Source: Pseudomonas putida
GTDB taxonomy: Bacteria > Pseudomonadota > Gammaproteobacteria > Pseudomonadales > Pseudomonadaceae
Length of the DNA stretch: 64,000 nt
Assembly (NCBI RefSeq): GCF_009883635.2
Contig: NZ_CP026115.2
Location: 6,014,001 to 6,078,000 of the forward strand
Reading direction: 5' to 3'
Made by a program: the position numbers and the translations under genes
The notes under the pieces: model-generated
Told to the model about the DNA's origin: nothing
The model's database searches: none
Seen by the model: the letters and a program-made list of their open reading frames with translations, nothing else
Part shown: one piece after another, positions 52,159 through 61,166 of the stretch
Position numbering within the stretch: the stretch's first letter is position 1
Layout of the letters: each line of letters starts with the position of its first letter

Positions 52159-53316
52159 ATGGAATTCAAGTTTTTACTCCCCAGCAAAATCGTGATGGAA
52201 CCGGGCCTGCGCGAGCGCACCGGTGAACACCTGCGGCAACTCGGCCTGGCCCGCGTTTTGATCGTGACCGATGCCGGGGTCAAGGCAGCAGGCCTGCTGG
52301 ACAGCGTCTACGCCAGCCTCGACAAGGCCGGCATCACCTACGATGAAGTGGCGGACATCAAGGCCAACCCGCGCAGTGAAGACATCAACCACACCGCCCA
52401 GCGCTATCGGGGCACGGGTATCGACGGTCTGCTGGCCGTGGGTGGGGGCAGCGCGATGGATGCGGCCAAGGCCATCAGCCTGCTGCTCACCCACGACGGC
52501 CGTATCGAGGACTACGAAGGGTCGTTCACGCTTACCCATGCCATCCCGCCCATCGTCGCCATCCCGACCACGGCCGGCACCGGCAGCGAAGTGACCTGTT
52601 TCTCGGTGATCACCGACACCGCCCGCCACTTCAAGATGAACGTGCTGGACTATCGCATCGGCCCGGTACTGGCGCTGCTCGATTCCCATATCACCGACAC
52701 GCTGCCGCCATCGATTGCCGCCGCCACCGGCATGGATGCCCTGACCCATGCCATCGAAGCCTACACCTGCCGCGTGGCGAACCCGATCAGCGACGGCCTG
52801 GCGCTGCATGCCATCCGCCTGATCAGCCAGCACCTCAAGGCGGCCGTGCAGGAGCCCGACAACCAGGCGGCCCGTGAGCAGATGCTGGTGGCCAGCCTGA
52901 TCGCCGGCATGGCCTTCGGCAACGCCGACGTCGGCAGCGTGCACTGCATTTCCGAAGCCATCGGTGGCATGTACGACACGCCCCACGGTGTGGGCAACGC
53001 GATCTTCCTGCCCTTTGTATTCGGCCACAACCGTGATGCCGATATTGTCCGCCATGCCCAGGTGGCCTATGCGCTGGGGATCGACCCCACGTTTTCGCCG
53101 GTCGACGCCGCCGAGGCCGCCGTCGGCCATCTGTTCCAGATGAGCAAGGAGCTGGGCATTCCCCGTTTCGCAGAGGTCAAGGGTGTGCGCGAGGAAGACT
53201 TCCCGACCATTGCCGAGAAGTCCAAGCAGAACTTCTCGGACGCCAGCAATGCCAAGGCGATGTCCGTAGAGGCCTACCACGACATCATCACCACCGCTTA
53301 CCACTTCGTCGCGTAA
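52159..53316 (+). CDS. iron-containing alcohol dehydrogenase
   Basis: The 385-residue enzyme is a group III (Fe-ADH) dehydrogenase. NAD-binding is shown by VGGGSAMDAAKAISLLL and IPTTAGTGSEVTCFSVI; metal ligands lie in GMDALTHAIEAY and in VHCISEAIGGMYDTPHGVGN. The start is the ATG at 52159 with an AAGAGG site 5 bp upstream; the frame opens at 52132. These enzymes interconvert alcohols and aldehydes. It begins a five-gene block (alcohol dehydrogenase, permease, aldehyde dehydrogenase, two aminotransferases) with short gaps, so an amino-alcohol or the alcohol from the monooxygenase-hydrolase pair are the obvious substrates. Confidence 0.9.
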   Translation: MEFKFLLPSKIVMEPGLRERTGEHLRQLGLARVLIVTDAGVKAAGLLDSVYASLDKAGITYDEVADIKANPRSEDINHTAQRYRGTGIDGLLAVGGGSAMDAAKAISLLLTHDGRIEDYEGSFTLTHAIPPIVAIPTTAGTGSEVTCFSVITDTARHFKMNVLDYRIGPVLALLDSHITDTLPPSIAAATGMDALTHAIEAYTCRVANPISDGLALHAIRLISQHLKAAVQEPDNQAAREQMLVASLIAGMAFGNADVGSVHCISEAIGGMYDTPHGVGNAIFLPFVFGHNRDADIVRHAQVAYALGIDPTFSPVDAAEAAVGHLFQMSKELGIPRFAEVKGVREEDFPTIAEKSKQNFSDASNAKAMSVEAYHDIITTAYHFVA

Positions 53317-53328
53317 GAGGGCACCGCC

Positions 53329-54660
53329 ATGAGTCAGTCAACCCCCGGCGCCTCGTTGAGGCGCACCCTGGGCCCGTTTTCCGTGCTGCTGTTCGGCCTG
53401 GCCTTTCTGGCCCCGCTGATCGTCTTCGGCACCTATGGCGTGATCACCCAGGCCAGCGGCAACACCACGGCCATGGCCTACCTGGTCGCAGCTACCGGCG
53501 TGGTGTTCACGGCCTTGAGCTATGGCCGACTGGTCAGGGTGTTCCCGGTGGCAGGTTCGGCCTACACCTACACCCGCAAGATGCTCAATGCCAACCTCGG
53601 CTTCATGGTGGGTTGGGCAGCCCTGCTCGACTACTTCTTCATCCCGATGCTGATCTGGCTGCTCGGCGCCAGCTACCTCAACATGGCGTTTCCAGACGTG
53701 CCCCAGTGGGTGTGGATCACTGGCTTCATCGTCTCCACCTCGCTGCTCAATGTGCTCGGCATTCAGGTCGCCAACCGCTTCAACGTGCTGTTGATGGTGG
53801 TGCAACTGGTCATCATCGTCGTGTTCATCGGGCTGTGCGTGCACTACATCGTGGCGGCTAACGGCCCTGGCGGGCTGCTGTCGGCCAAGCCGTTCTTCAA
53901 TCAGGACGTGCCTTTCGCCACCAGCATGGCCGGCGCCGCCATTGCCGCGTACTCGTTCCTTGGCTTTGACGCGCTGTCCACGCTGAGCGAGGAAACCCGC
54001 GACCCTGGCCGCACGCTGCCGCGCGCCATCCTGCTGGTCGCGTTGATCGGCGGTTCGGTCTACGTCGGCTCCTCGTACTTCATGTACCTGGCGCACCCTT
54101 CCCCCACGTTCGAGCTTGTGGACGGGGCGGCCTTCGAGATTGCCCGGATGATCGGCGGCGACCTGTTCTTCGCCGTGGTCCTGGCCGGGATCATCGTCGC
54201 CCACTTCGCTGCTGGGATGTCATTCCAGGCCAGCGTGGGCCGGCTGCTCTACGCCCTTGGCCGGGACAACCAGCTGCCCCGGCGCTTGTTCGGCGCGCTG
54301 CACCCTCGCTACAAGACCCCGGCCTTCAACATCCTGCTATGCGGTGTTTTCGGCACCGCCGGGTTTGGCCTGACGATCGCAACCGCGACTTCCCTGGTCA
54401 ACTTCGGCGCCTTTCTCGCCTTCACCGCCGTCAACCTGTGCGCCTTGCGGCTCACCTTCGATCCGCGCGTCAAGGATGGTGCCGGACTGGTGCATGGGGT
54501 GCTCTGCCCCCTCATCGGCCTGGTCACGGCCGGGTGGATGCTGGCCAGCCTGGACAAAGACGCCCTGATCATGGGCAGTTGCTGGCTCGCCCTTGGGCTG
54601 ATCTACCTCGCCTGCCGGACCAGCCTGTTCCGTAACCCGGTCCCCGACGCCCTGGTATAG
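53329..54660 (+). CDS. APC-family amino acid/amine permease
   Basis: The 443-residue protein has 12 membrane helices and the APC signature: LGPFSVLLFGLAFLAPLIVF at the first helix, the PVAGSAYTYTRKMLNANLGF motif and AAYSFLGFDALSTLSEETRD in the helix 6-7 region. Its closest visible likeness is to putrescine/polyamine-type importers such as PuuP. It starts 12 bp after the alcohol dehydrogenase and lies just before an aminobutyraldehyde-type dehydrogenase and aminotransferases, so it most likely imports the amine this block degrades. Confidence 0.88.
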   Translation: MSQSTPGASLRRTLGPFSVLLFGLAFLAPLIVFGTYGVITQASGNTTAMAYLVAATGVVFTALSYGRLVRVFPVAGSAYTYTRKMLNANLGFMVGWAALLDYFFIPMLIWLLGASYLNMAFPDVPQWVWITGFIVSTSLLNVLGIQVANRFNVLLMVVQLVIIVVFIGLCVHYIVAANGPGGLLSAKPFFNQDVPFATSMAGAAIAAYSFLGFDALSTLSEETRDPGRTLPRAILLVALIGGSVYVGSSYFMYLAHPSPTFELVDGAAFEIARMIGGDLFFAVVLAGIIVAHFAAGMSFQASVGRLLYALGRDNQLPRRLFGALHPRYKTPAFNILLCGVFGTAGFGLTIATATSLVNFGAFLAFTAVNLCALRLTFDPRVKDGAGLVHGVLCPLIGLVTAGWMLASLDKDALIMGSCWLALGLIYLACRTSLFRNPVPDALV

Positions 54661-54737
54661 CCCTCTCTTCCCATCGAACGCTCTGACGACAATCACAAGG
54701 CAGGCCACAGGCCTCGCCATTCAATGACGAGATCGAC

Positions 54738-56162
54738 ATGCAAACGAAATTGCTGATCAATGGTGCCCTTGTAGCCGGCGAAGGCGACCACGTGGACGTC
54801 TACAACCCCTCCCTGGGTAGCGTCCTGGTCCAGACCCACGAGGCCAGCCATGCCCAGGTCCATGCCGCAGTGCAAAGTGCGGACGCCGCCTTCGAAGCCT
54901 GGTCGCAAACACCGCCCAAGGACCGCGCGGCACTGCTGCTCAAACTTGCTGACAACATCGACGCCCAAGCACCGGTGTTCGCCCGCCTGGAGGCGGACAA
55001 CTGCGGCAAGCCGTTCACGGCCGTGCTGCAGGACGAACTGCCCGCCGTGTCGGACGTGTTCCGCTTCTTTGCCGGTGCCGTTCGCTGCCTGCAAGGCTCG
55101 GCGGCGGGCGAGTACATCCCGGGGCACACCTCGATGATCCGTCGCGACGCGGTCGGCGTCGTCGCCTCTATCGCGCCGTGGAACTACCCGTTGCTGATGG
55201 CGGCGTGGAAGCTCGGCCCGGCTTTGGCCGGCGGCAACACCGTGGTCCTGAAGCCCTCCGAGCACACCCCGATGAGCACCTTGAAGCTGGGGGAACTGCT
55301 CGCCGATGTCTTCCCCGCCGGAGTGGTCAACATCGTTCATGGGCGCGGCGCCACGGTGGGCGAGCCGCTGACTAGTCATGCTTTGGTGCGCATGGTGTCG
55401 CTGACCGGCTCCGTACGCACCGGCAGCCGGATCATCGAAGGCACGGCCGACAGTGTGAAACGGATGCACATGGAGCTGGGGGGCAAGGCACCGGTGATCA
55501 TCTTCGACGATGCCGACATCGACGCCGTCGTCGAGGGTATCCGCGCCTTCGGCTTCTACAATGCCGGCCAAGACTGTACCGCCGCGTGCCGCCTCTATGT
55601 GCAGAAAGCGGTCTACCCGGAGTTCGTTCGCAAGCTTGGCGAAGCCGTGTCCAGCATCAAATGCGGCTTGCAGGATGACCCGGCAACCGAAATGGGCCCG
55701 CTGATCACCCAAGAGCACCTGGAGCGTGTCGAGGGGTTCGTCAACCGGGCCAAGGAACTGCCTCACATCGAAGTCATCACGGGCGGCAAACGCGCCGCCG
55801 GTGCCGGGTTCTTCTTCGAGCCCACGGTCCTGGCCGGCACCCGGCAGGAGGACGAGGTGGTGTGCCGTGAAATCTTCGGCCCGGTGGTAACGGTCTCGCC
55901 CTTCGAGGATGAGGCCCAGGTACTGGCCTGGGCCAATGAATCGGACTACGGCCTGGCCTCTTCGGTGTGGACCGCCGACGTGGGGCGGGCACATCGCCTG
56001 GCCGCCCGCCTGCAGTACGGCTGCACCTGGGTCAACACCCACTTCATGCTGGTGAGCGAGATGCCCCATGGCGGCGTGAAGCTGTCGGGGTACGGCAAGG
56101 ACCTGTCCATGTACGGCCTGGAAGACTACACCGTGGTCCGCCACGTGATGTTCAAGCACTGA
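54738..56162 (+). CDS. patD: aldehyde dehydrogenase, PatD-like (gamma-aminobutyraldehyde dehydrogenase)
   Basis: The 474-residue enzyme has exactly the length of E. coli PatD (YdcW) and the same catalytic residue numbers: Glu246 in HMELGGKAP and Cys280 in [11 protein letters not shown]. The cofactor loop is [17 protein letters not shown], and [17 protein letters not shown] near the end is typical of the group. PatD oxidises 4-aminobutyraldehyde from putrescine to GABA; related enzymes take other aminoaldehydes. It follows the permease after 77 bp and precedes two aminotransferases, fitting transamination of a diamine, then oxidation of the aminoaldehyde. Confidence 0.85.
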   Translation: MQTKLLINGALVAGEGDHVDVYNPSLGSVLVQTHEASHAQVHAAVQSADAAFEAWSQTPPKDRAALLLKLADNIDAQAPVFARLEADNCGKPFTAVLQDELPAVSDVFRFFAGAVRCLQGSAAGEYIPGHTSMIRRDAVGVVASIAPWNYPLLMAAWKLGPALAGGNTVVLKPSEHTPMSTLKLGELLADVFPAGVVNIVHGRGATVGEPLTSHALVRMVSLTGSVRTGSRIIEGTADSVKRMHMELGGKAPVIIFDDADIDAVVEGIRAFGFYNAGQDCTAACRLYVQKAVYPEFVRKLGEAVSSIKCGLQDDPATEMGPLITQEHLERVEGFVNRAKELPHIEVITGGKRAAGAGFFFEPTVLAGTRQEDEVVCREIFGPVVTVSPFEDEAQVLAWANESDYGLASSVWTADVGRAHRLAARLQYGCTWVNTHFMLVSEMPHGGVKLSGYGKDLSMYGLEDYTVVRHVMFKH

Positions 56163-56199
56163 CCGCCCCACGACACCCCATCATTGCAAGAGGTTATGC

Positions 56200-57453
56200 A
56201 TGAACAACATCGAAACGTTCGAAAGGCTCGAGTCCAACGTGCGGATGTACTGCCGCGACTTGCCGCTGGTGTTCGATACCGCCCAGGGCAGCAAGATCCG
56301 CGGCGAAGATGGCCGCGAGTACCTGGACTTCTTCGCCGGCGCCGGCGCCCTGAACTATGGCCACAACGACCCGCGCATGCGCGATGCGTTGATCGCCTAC
56401 CTGTCGGCCAACGGCGTGACCCATGCCCTCGACCTGCACACCACCACCAAGCGCCAGTTCCTGGAGTCGATCGAGCGTGACCTGTTCCAGCCACGCGGCT
56501 GGGACTACAAGGTGCAGTTCACAGGCCCGACCGGCGCCGACGCCGTCGAGGCAGCATTGAAGCTGGCACGCAAGGCAACCGGGCGCACCAAAGTCGTCTC
56601 CTTCTACGGGGCTTACCACGGCATGACGGCCGGCGCGCTGGCGGTCACCGGCAACCGTAGCCGCCGGGGCCCCGGGCTGTCCAACGACGTGGTGTTCGTG
56701 CCGTACGAAGACAGCCCTTATGGTGAGTTCGACAGCATGGGCTTCCTCGAGCGCCTCGCCAACGACCAGGGCAGCGGATCGGAAATGCCAGCCGCCGTGA
56801 TCGTGGAGTCGGTGCAGATCCAGGCCGGTGTCTACCCGGCCTCCAACCTGTGGTTGCAGCGTTTGCGCCAATGGACCCGCGATCACGGGGTGGTGCTCAT
56901 CTGCGACGAGATCCAGGCTGGCTGTGGCCGCACGGGCGACTTCTTCGGTTTCGAGCGCTCCGGGATCGTGCCGGACGTGATCACCTGCGCGAAATCCATC
57001 GGCGGCTTTGGCCTGCCGATGGCGATCGTATTGATCCGCGCCGGGCTGGATGTGTGGGAACCAGGCGATCACATCGGCACCTTCCGCGGCAACCAGCTGG
57101 CCTTCCTGACCGCACAGATCGCGCTCGGCTATTGGCGCGACGAGCAGTTCCTGAAGGTCCTGGCTGACAACAGCGCAGCCATGACACGTGCCGTTGCCGG
57201 CTTCGCCGAGATCCCGGGCGTCGCCTCCGCCCGCTCGCGCGGCATGATCGCCGGCATCGATTTCGGCCGAGGCAATGTGGCCTTGGCCAAGGATGCCCAG
57301 CAACGCGTGCTGCAAGCGGGCGTGCTGGTCGACCGCTGCGGCCCGAACGGCGAAATCATCAAGCTGATGCCACCGGTGAACACCCCGACCGACCAGCTCG
57401 AAGAAGGCCTGAAAGCATTCGGCGAGTCGGTCGCGGCAGCGCTTGGCCAATAA
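56200..57453 (+). CDS. EctB-like class III aminotransferase without ectoine genes
   Basis: The 417-residue enzyme resembles diaminobutyrate-2-oxoglutarate aminotransferase: start LESNVRMYCRDLPLVFDTAQ, then YLDFFAGAGALNYGHNDPRM, with GPTGADAVEAALKLARK, LICDEIQAGCGRTG and the PLP lysine Lys265 in CAKSIGGFGLP; the GTFRGNQLAF motif is EctB-like. In ectoine synthesis EctB stands with ectA and ectC, which are absent here. It lies 37 bp after patD and 15 bp before another aminotransferase. A role in degrading a diamine or diamino acid is more likely than osmolyte synthesis. Confidence 0.85.
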   Translation: MNNIETFERLESNVRMYCRDLPLVFDTAQGSKIRGEDGREYLDFFAGAGALNYGHNDPRMRDALIAYLSANGVTHALDLHTTTKRQFLESIERDLFQPRGWDYKVQFTGPTGADAVEAALKLARKATGRTKVVSFYGAYHGMTAGALAVTGNRSRRGPGLSNDVVFVPYEDSPYGEFDSMGFLERLANDQGSGSEMPAAVIVESVQIQAGVYPASNLWLQRLRQWTRDHGVVLICDEIQAGCGRTGDFFGFERSGIVPDVITCAKSIGGFGLPMAIVLIRAGLDVWEPGDHIGTFRGNQLAFLTAQIALGYWRDEQFLKVLADNSAAMTRAVAGFAEIPGVASARSRGMIAGIDFGRGNVALAKDAQQRVLQAGVLVDRCGPNGEIIKLMPPVNTPTDQLEEGLKAFGESVAAALGQ

Positions 57454-57468
57454 CGGGAACATGAGCCA

Positions 57469-58848
57469 ATGAACCTTCACTCTGCAACCGTTCAGAATGA
57501 TCTGGCTTCACTCATTCATCCCAACACCAACCTGGCCCAGCACCGGGAAGTCGGGCCGCTGGTGATCACCCGTGGCGACGGCATACGGGTATTCGATGAG
57601 CAGGGCAATGCCTACCTCGAAGCCATGTCTGGGCTGTGGAGCGTTGCCTTGGGTTTCAGCGAGCAGCGCCTGGTCGACGCTGCCACCGAGCAGTTCAAGC
57701 AACTGCCCTACTACCACAGCTTCAGCCACAAGACCAATGCGCCCGCAGCAGCGCTCGCCGCCAAGCTGGCCGAGCTCGCGCCGGGCGATCTGAACCATGT
57801 GTTCTTCACCAACTCAGGTTCCGAGGCCAATGATTCGGTGGTGAAAATGGTGTGGTACTTGAACAACGCACTGGGCCGGCCCGCCAAAAAGAAATTCATC
57901 TCTCGACAACAGGCCTATCACGGCGCCACCGTCGCCGCAGCAAGCCTGACCGGCATCCCATCGATGCACCGTGACTTCGATCTGCCGGCCATCCCGGTTC
58001 ATCACCTGACCTGCCCGAACTTCTACCGATTTGCTCGGCCAGGAGAATCACAAGAGGCCTTTACGGTTCGTCTGGCGAACGAACTGGAACGCTACATCCT
58101 TGCCGAAGGGCCGGAAACCATCGCCGCCTTCATCGGCGAGCCGGTGATCGCGGCAGGCGGCGTGATCCCTCCTCCCACAGGCTACTGGGCGGCGATCCAA
58201 GCGGTCTGCAAACGCTACGACATCCTCGTGGTACTCGACGAAATCATCACCGGTTTTGGCAGGCTTGGCACGATGTTCGGCGCTGAGTTGTACGGCATCC
58301 AGCCCGATATCATGGTGCTCTCCAAGCAGCTCACCTCGTCCTATCAACCCCTGGCGGCTGTACTGTTGTCCGATGCGATCCATGACGTCCTGCTCAGCCA
58401 GAGCCAGCGCCTGGGGGCCTTTGCCCATGGCCTGACCTGCACGGGCCATCCGGTCGCCACTGCGGTGGCCCTGGAAAACATCCGCATCATCGAAGAGCGC
58501 GACCTGATTGGCCATGTCCAGCGCCTGACTCCGGTGTTCCAGCGCAGGCTGCGCGAATTCGACGATCACCCATTGGTGGGCAATGCCCGCGGCGTCGGGC
58601 TGGTGGGCGGTATCGAGCTGGTCGCCGACAAGGCCACCCGCCAACCGTTCGCCCGGCCAGGGACGTTGGGCGGCTACGTGTTCAAACAGGCTCACAAGCA
58701 CGGGCTGATCATTCGCGCCATCTACGACACGATCGCCTTCTGCCCGCCACTGATTACGACAGAGGACGATGTGGATGCCATTTTCAACGCTTTCGCCAAG
58801 ACGATGGACGACGCGGCCGGCTGGGCCCAGTCACAAAACCTTCTCTAA
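57469..58848 (+). CDS. class III omega-aminotransferase (putrescine/beta-alanine-pyruvate type)
   Basis: The 459-residue enzyme has the class III layout: YLEAMSGLWSVALGFSEQRL, HVFFTNSGSEANDSVVKMVW, AYHGATVAAASLTG, then VVLDEIITGFGRLGTMFGAE and PLP lysine Lys286 in VLSKQLTSSYQPL. The closest types are SpuC-like putrescine- or beta-alanine-pyruvate aminotransferases. It follows the EctB-like gene after 15 bp; two different aminotransferases in one block suggest a substrate with two amino groups or a linear two-step route, with the PatD-like enzyme oxidising the aldehyde. The shrunken dehydrogenase remnant begins 28 bp later. Confidence 0.88.
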   Translation: MNLHSATVQNDLASLIHPNTNLAQHREVGPLVITRGDGIRVFDEQGNAYLEAMSGLWSVALGFSEQRLVDAATEQFKQLPYYHSFSHKTNAPAAALAAKLAELAPGDLNHVFFTNSGSEANDSVVKMVWYLNNALGRPAKKKFISRQQAYHGATVAAASLTGIPSMHRDFDLPAIPVHHLTCPNFYRFARPGESQEAFTVRLANELERYILAEGPETIAAFIGEPVIAAGGVIPPPTGYWAAIQAVCKRYDILVVLDEIITGFGRLGTMFGAELYGIQPDIMVLSKQLTSSYQPLAAVLLSDAIHDVLLSQSQRLGAFAHGLTCTGHPVATAVALENIRIIEERDLIGHVQRLTPVFQRRLREFDDHPLVGNARGVGLVGGIELVADKATRQPFARPGTLGGYVFKQAHKHGLIIRAIYDTIAFCPPLITTEDDVDAIFNAFAKTMDDAAGWAQSQNLL

Positions 58849-58876
58849 ATAAAACAAGAACCTGGAGTGTTGAATC

Positions 58877-59023
58877 ATGCATAACCCAGTTGATGCCTGT
58901 TCAGGCTTTGACGTATCCGTCGTGGGGCTTGGAGCCATGGGCACGATCATGGCCCAGTCGATGGGTTACGGCGATCAGGACATTGCAGCCGTTACCCAAG
59001 CGTTCGCAACGGGCGCTCGCTGA
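58877..59023 (+). pseudogene. remnant of a 6-phosphogluconate/3-hydroxyisobutyrate dehydrogenase-family gene with in-frame internal deletion
   Basis: A 48-residue frame with a good ribosome site (GGAG). Its first part FDVSVVGLGAMGTIMAQS is the N-terminal NAD-binding motif (GxGxMG) of the 3-hydroxyisobutyrate dehydrogenase family, and it runs directly into SMGYGDQDIAAVTQAF, which looks like the family's C-terminal end. About 240 residues normally lie between. The simplest reading is one in-frame deletion joining both ends, leaving a short translatable remnant at the tail of the amine operon. Confidence 0.65.
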
Positions 59024-59090
59024 GAACAGTGCGATAGCCGAGGCGTGCAGGCGTGACGGTGCACGCCCTCACCAGAACCTGGAGGCTTTC

Positions 59091-59240
59091 ATGCGTGTTT
59101 TTGTCATTCTGCTGGCAAGCATGGCGCTCGCCCTGTGCCTGGCGGCGGCCCTTGCGCCCAAGCCCGGGGTAGTTAAGCAAGCGGTCGCGCACACGGCGCA
59201 ACCGGTCGGGAGCATCGGCGATATCTTCCGCGGCCACTAG
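59091..59240 (+). CDS. small single-pass or secreted peptide
   Basis: A 49-residue product with an excellent GGAGG site 7 bp upstream. The N-terminus is a signal- or anchor-like hydrophobic segment (MRVFVILLASMALALCLAAA), followed by a basic, then glycine-rich tail (GSIGDIFRGH). A cysteine in LALCLAAA could fit a lipobox only loosely. I do not recognise it. It follows the dehydrogenase remnant by 67 bp and precedes an inverted REP pair. Confidence 0.55.
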   Translation: MRVFVILLASMALALCLAAALAPKPGVVKQAVAHTAQPVGSIGDIFRGH

Positions 59241-59276
59241 GCTCTGTTTTGCACATCGTCCAAGCGTTGACACGCT

Positions 59277-59397
59277 CCCTGTGGGAGCCGCGCTTGCCGG
59301 CGATGGGCCGCGAAGCGGCCCCAGCAATTTATGCAACAACCGTGAAATCTTGGGGCCGCTTCGCGGCTCATCGCCGGCAAGCACGGCTCCCACAGGG
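59277..59397. repeat. inverted REP pair (long hairpin) between converging genes
   Basis: Two 47-bp units face each other (59277-59323 and 59351-59397): CCCTGTGGGAGCCG and GCCGGCGATGGGCCGCGAAG pair with CGGCTCCCACAGGG and their partners, with a 27-base loop. It is the window's best REP pair and probably ends both the amine operon and the acyl-CoA synthetase transcript. Confidence 0.85.
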
Positions 59398-59423
59398 ATT
59401 ACAGTCAAGCCAGCGTGCCAACA

Positions 59424-61070
59424 TCAATCGTCCAAGCTATCGACTGCCGCCTCCTGTTGCCGTGCCCACTCGCGCAGGACGAATTTCTGGATCTTGCCCG
59501 TGGCGGTCTTTGGCAACACCACCAGCGATACGTGACGCGGCGCCTTGAAATGTGCCAGGTGCTCACGGCACCAGCGGATCAGGTCGTCCCCGCTGGCCAG
59601 TGCATCAGCGCGCAGCGTGACGAAAGCGTGAGGTGTCTCGCCCCAGCGCGAATCGGGGCGCGCCACCACCGCAGCCTCGACCACCTCGGGATGCTGGTAG
59701 AGCACTTCTTCTATCTCCAGCGAACTGATGTTCTCGCCGCCGGAAATGATGATGTCCTTGGCTCGGTCCTTGATTTCCACATAGCCGTCCGGGTGCAGCA
59801 CAGCCAGGTCGCCCGTGTGCAGCCAGCCGTTGGCCAACGCGGCACGGGTAGCCTCTGGGTTGTGCAAGTACCCTTTCATCACCGTGTTGCCCCGCACCAC
59901 CAGCTCGCCAAGGGTAAGGCCGTCGGCCGGGACCGGGTGGCCGGTGTCGGTATCCAGCACCGTGGCCTCTTCAAGCATCGGGTGGGCAACGCCCTGGCGG
60001 CTCATGAACCGGGCGCGGGCCTCCAGCGGCAACTCGTCGACACCCGGCTGCCACAGGCACAGGGTGCTTGGGCCGTAGCTTTCGGTCATGCCATAGGCGT
60101 GGGTAATGCTGAAGCCGCGTGCCTCCATTGCGGCGATCACCGCGCTGGGTGGCGCGGCGCCGCCGGTGATCACCGACACCGGCCCGCGCGGCGCGCCGGC
60201 GTGCTCGGCATGGATCAACATCGACATCACCACCGGCGCTGCGCTCAAATGGGTCACGCCATGCACGGCGATCGCGGTGTGGATCGCTTCGGGTTGAACC
60301 TTGCGCAGGCACACATGGGTGCCACCGGACAGGGTCACCGCCCAGGTGTGGCTCCAGCCGTTGCAGTGGAACATCGGCAAGGTCCACAGGTAGACGCTGC
60401 GCGGCCCCAGCTGGAAGATCAGCGCCCCGGCGCAGGCGTTGAGGTAGGCGCCGCGGTGATGCAGCACCACACCCTTGGGGTCACCCGTGGTACCCGAGGT
60501 GTAGTTGATGGCGATCGACTGCCACTCGTTCTGCGGCGCGCTCAGCGACCTGGCCGGGTCGCCTTGGGCCAGGAACGTCTCATAGTCCAGGTCGGCGGCC
60601 AGCTCGCCCGGCTCGGCCGCGTCATCGTCGATGCCCACCAGCAACGGCGGTGTATCGAGCATGGCCAGTGCCTGATGGACGACCCCGCCGAACTCGCGAT
60701 CACAGATCAGTACCTTGGCTGCGCAATGACGCAGGATGAAGGCGATGCTTCGCGCCTCCAGGCGGATATTGATGCACACCAGCACGGCGCCCGCACCGGG
60801 CACGCCATAGTGCGCCTCGAGCATTTCAGGGATGTTCGGCGCGAGTATCGCCACCCGCTCGCCCGGCTGCACGCCGACCCGCTCCAGCGCACTGGCCAGG
60901 GCGCGGCTGCGCTGGTGCAGCAACTGGTAGCTGTAGCGCCGCTCGCCATAGACCACGGCATCACGCTGCGGGTACACCAGGGCGGCGCGTTTGAGGAACG
61001 ACAAGGGTGAAAGGGGCACATGGTTGGCTTCGTTAGGGGCAAGCTCATGCTCGAAGGTTGGGTGAATCAT
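59424..61070 (-). CDS. acyl-CoA synthetase (AMP-forming)
   Basis: The 548-residue enzyme belongs to the ANL superfamily: the phosphate loop is INYTSGTTGDPKGVVLHH, then YGMTESYGPSTLC (adenine side), WLHTGDLAVLHPDGYVEIKD, and the catalytic lysine in PKTATGKIQKFVLRE near the end. It activates a carboxylic acid to its CoA ester, probably medium-chain or branched by likeness to the fadD3/alkK-type group (uncertain). The ATG at 61070 has GGGG before it; a GTG at 61079 is possible. It is the last gene of the minus-strand acyl-CoA operon, 96 bp behind the SDR gene. Confidence 0.9.
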   Translation of the reverse strand: MIHPTFEHELAPNEANHVPLSPLSFLKRAALVYPQRDAVVYGERRYSYQLLHQRSRALASALERVGVQPGERVAILAPNIPEMLEAHYGVPGAGAVLVCINIRLEARSIAFILRHCAAKVLICDREFGGVVHQALAMLDTPPLLVGIDDDAAEPGELAADLDYETFLAQGDPARSLSAPQNEWQSIAINYTSGTTGDPKGVVLHHRGAYLNACAGALIFQLGPRSVYLWTLPMFHCNGWSHTWAVTLSGGTHVCLRKVQPEAIHTAIAVHGVTHLSAAPVVMSMLIHAEHAGAPRGPVSVITGGAAPPSAVIAAMEARGFSITHAYGMTESYGPSTLCLWQPGVDELPLEARARFMSRQGVAHPMLEEATVLDTDTGHPVPADGLTLGELVVRGNTVMKGYLHNPEATRAALANGWLHTGDLAVLHPDGYVEIKDRAKDIIISGGENISSLEIEEVLYQHPEVVEAAVVARPDSRWGETPHAFVTLRADALASGDDLIRWCREHLAHFKAPRHVSLVVLPKTATGKIQKFVLREWARQQEAAVDSLDD

Positions 61071-61166
61071 CACTGCCACCCCATCGACAGGTTATCCAGG
61101 CATTGAAGGTACATACACATCTCCTGCTTATTGTTGTTCTCGCCTCAGGCTTGGGTCCGCGTCAGA

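Noticed and set aside
54693..56171. A 492-codon minus-strand frame over the PatD-like gene
   Set aside because: Shadow of an aldehyde dehydrogenase whose catalytic residues fall at expected numbers.
56200..57453. Ectoine biosynthesis operon
   Set aside because: Only an EctB-like gene is present; ectA, ectC and ectD are missing and the neighbours are catabolic.
37476..59023. Integrated genomic island with an integrase or tRNA attachment site
   Set aside because: No integrase, transposase, tRNA or direct-repeat borders were seen; base composition resembles the rest of the window apart from short AT-rich promoters.
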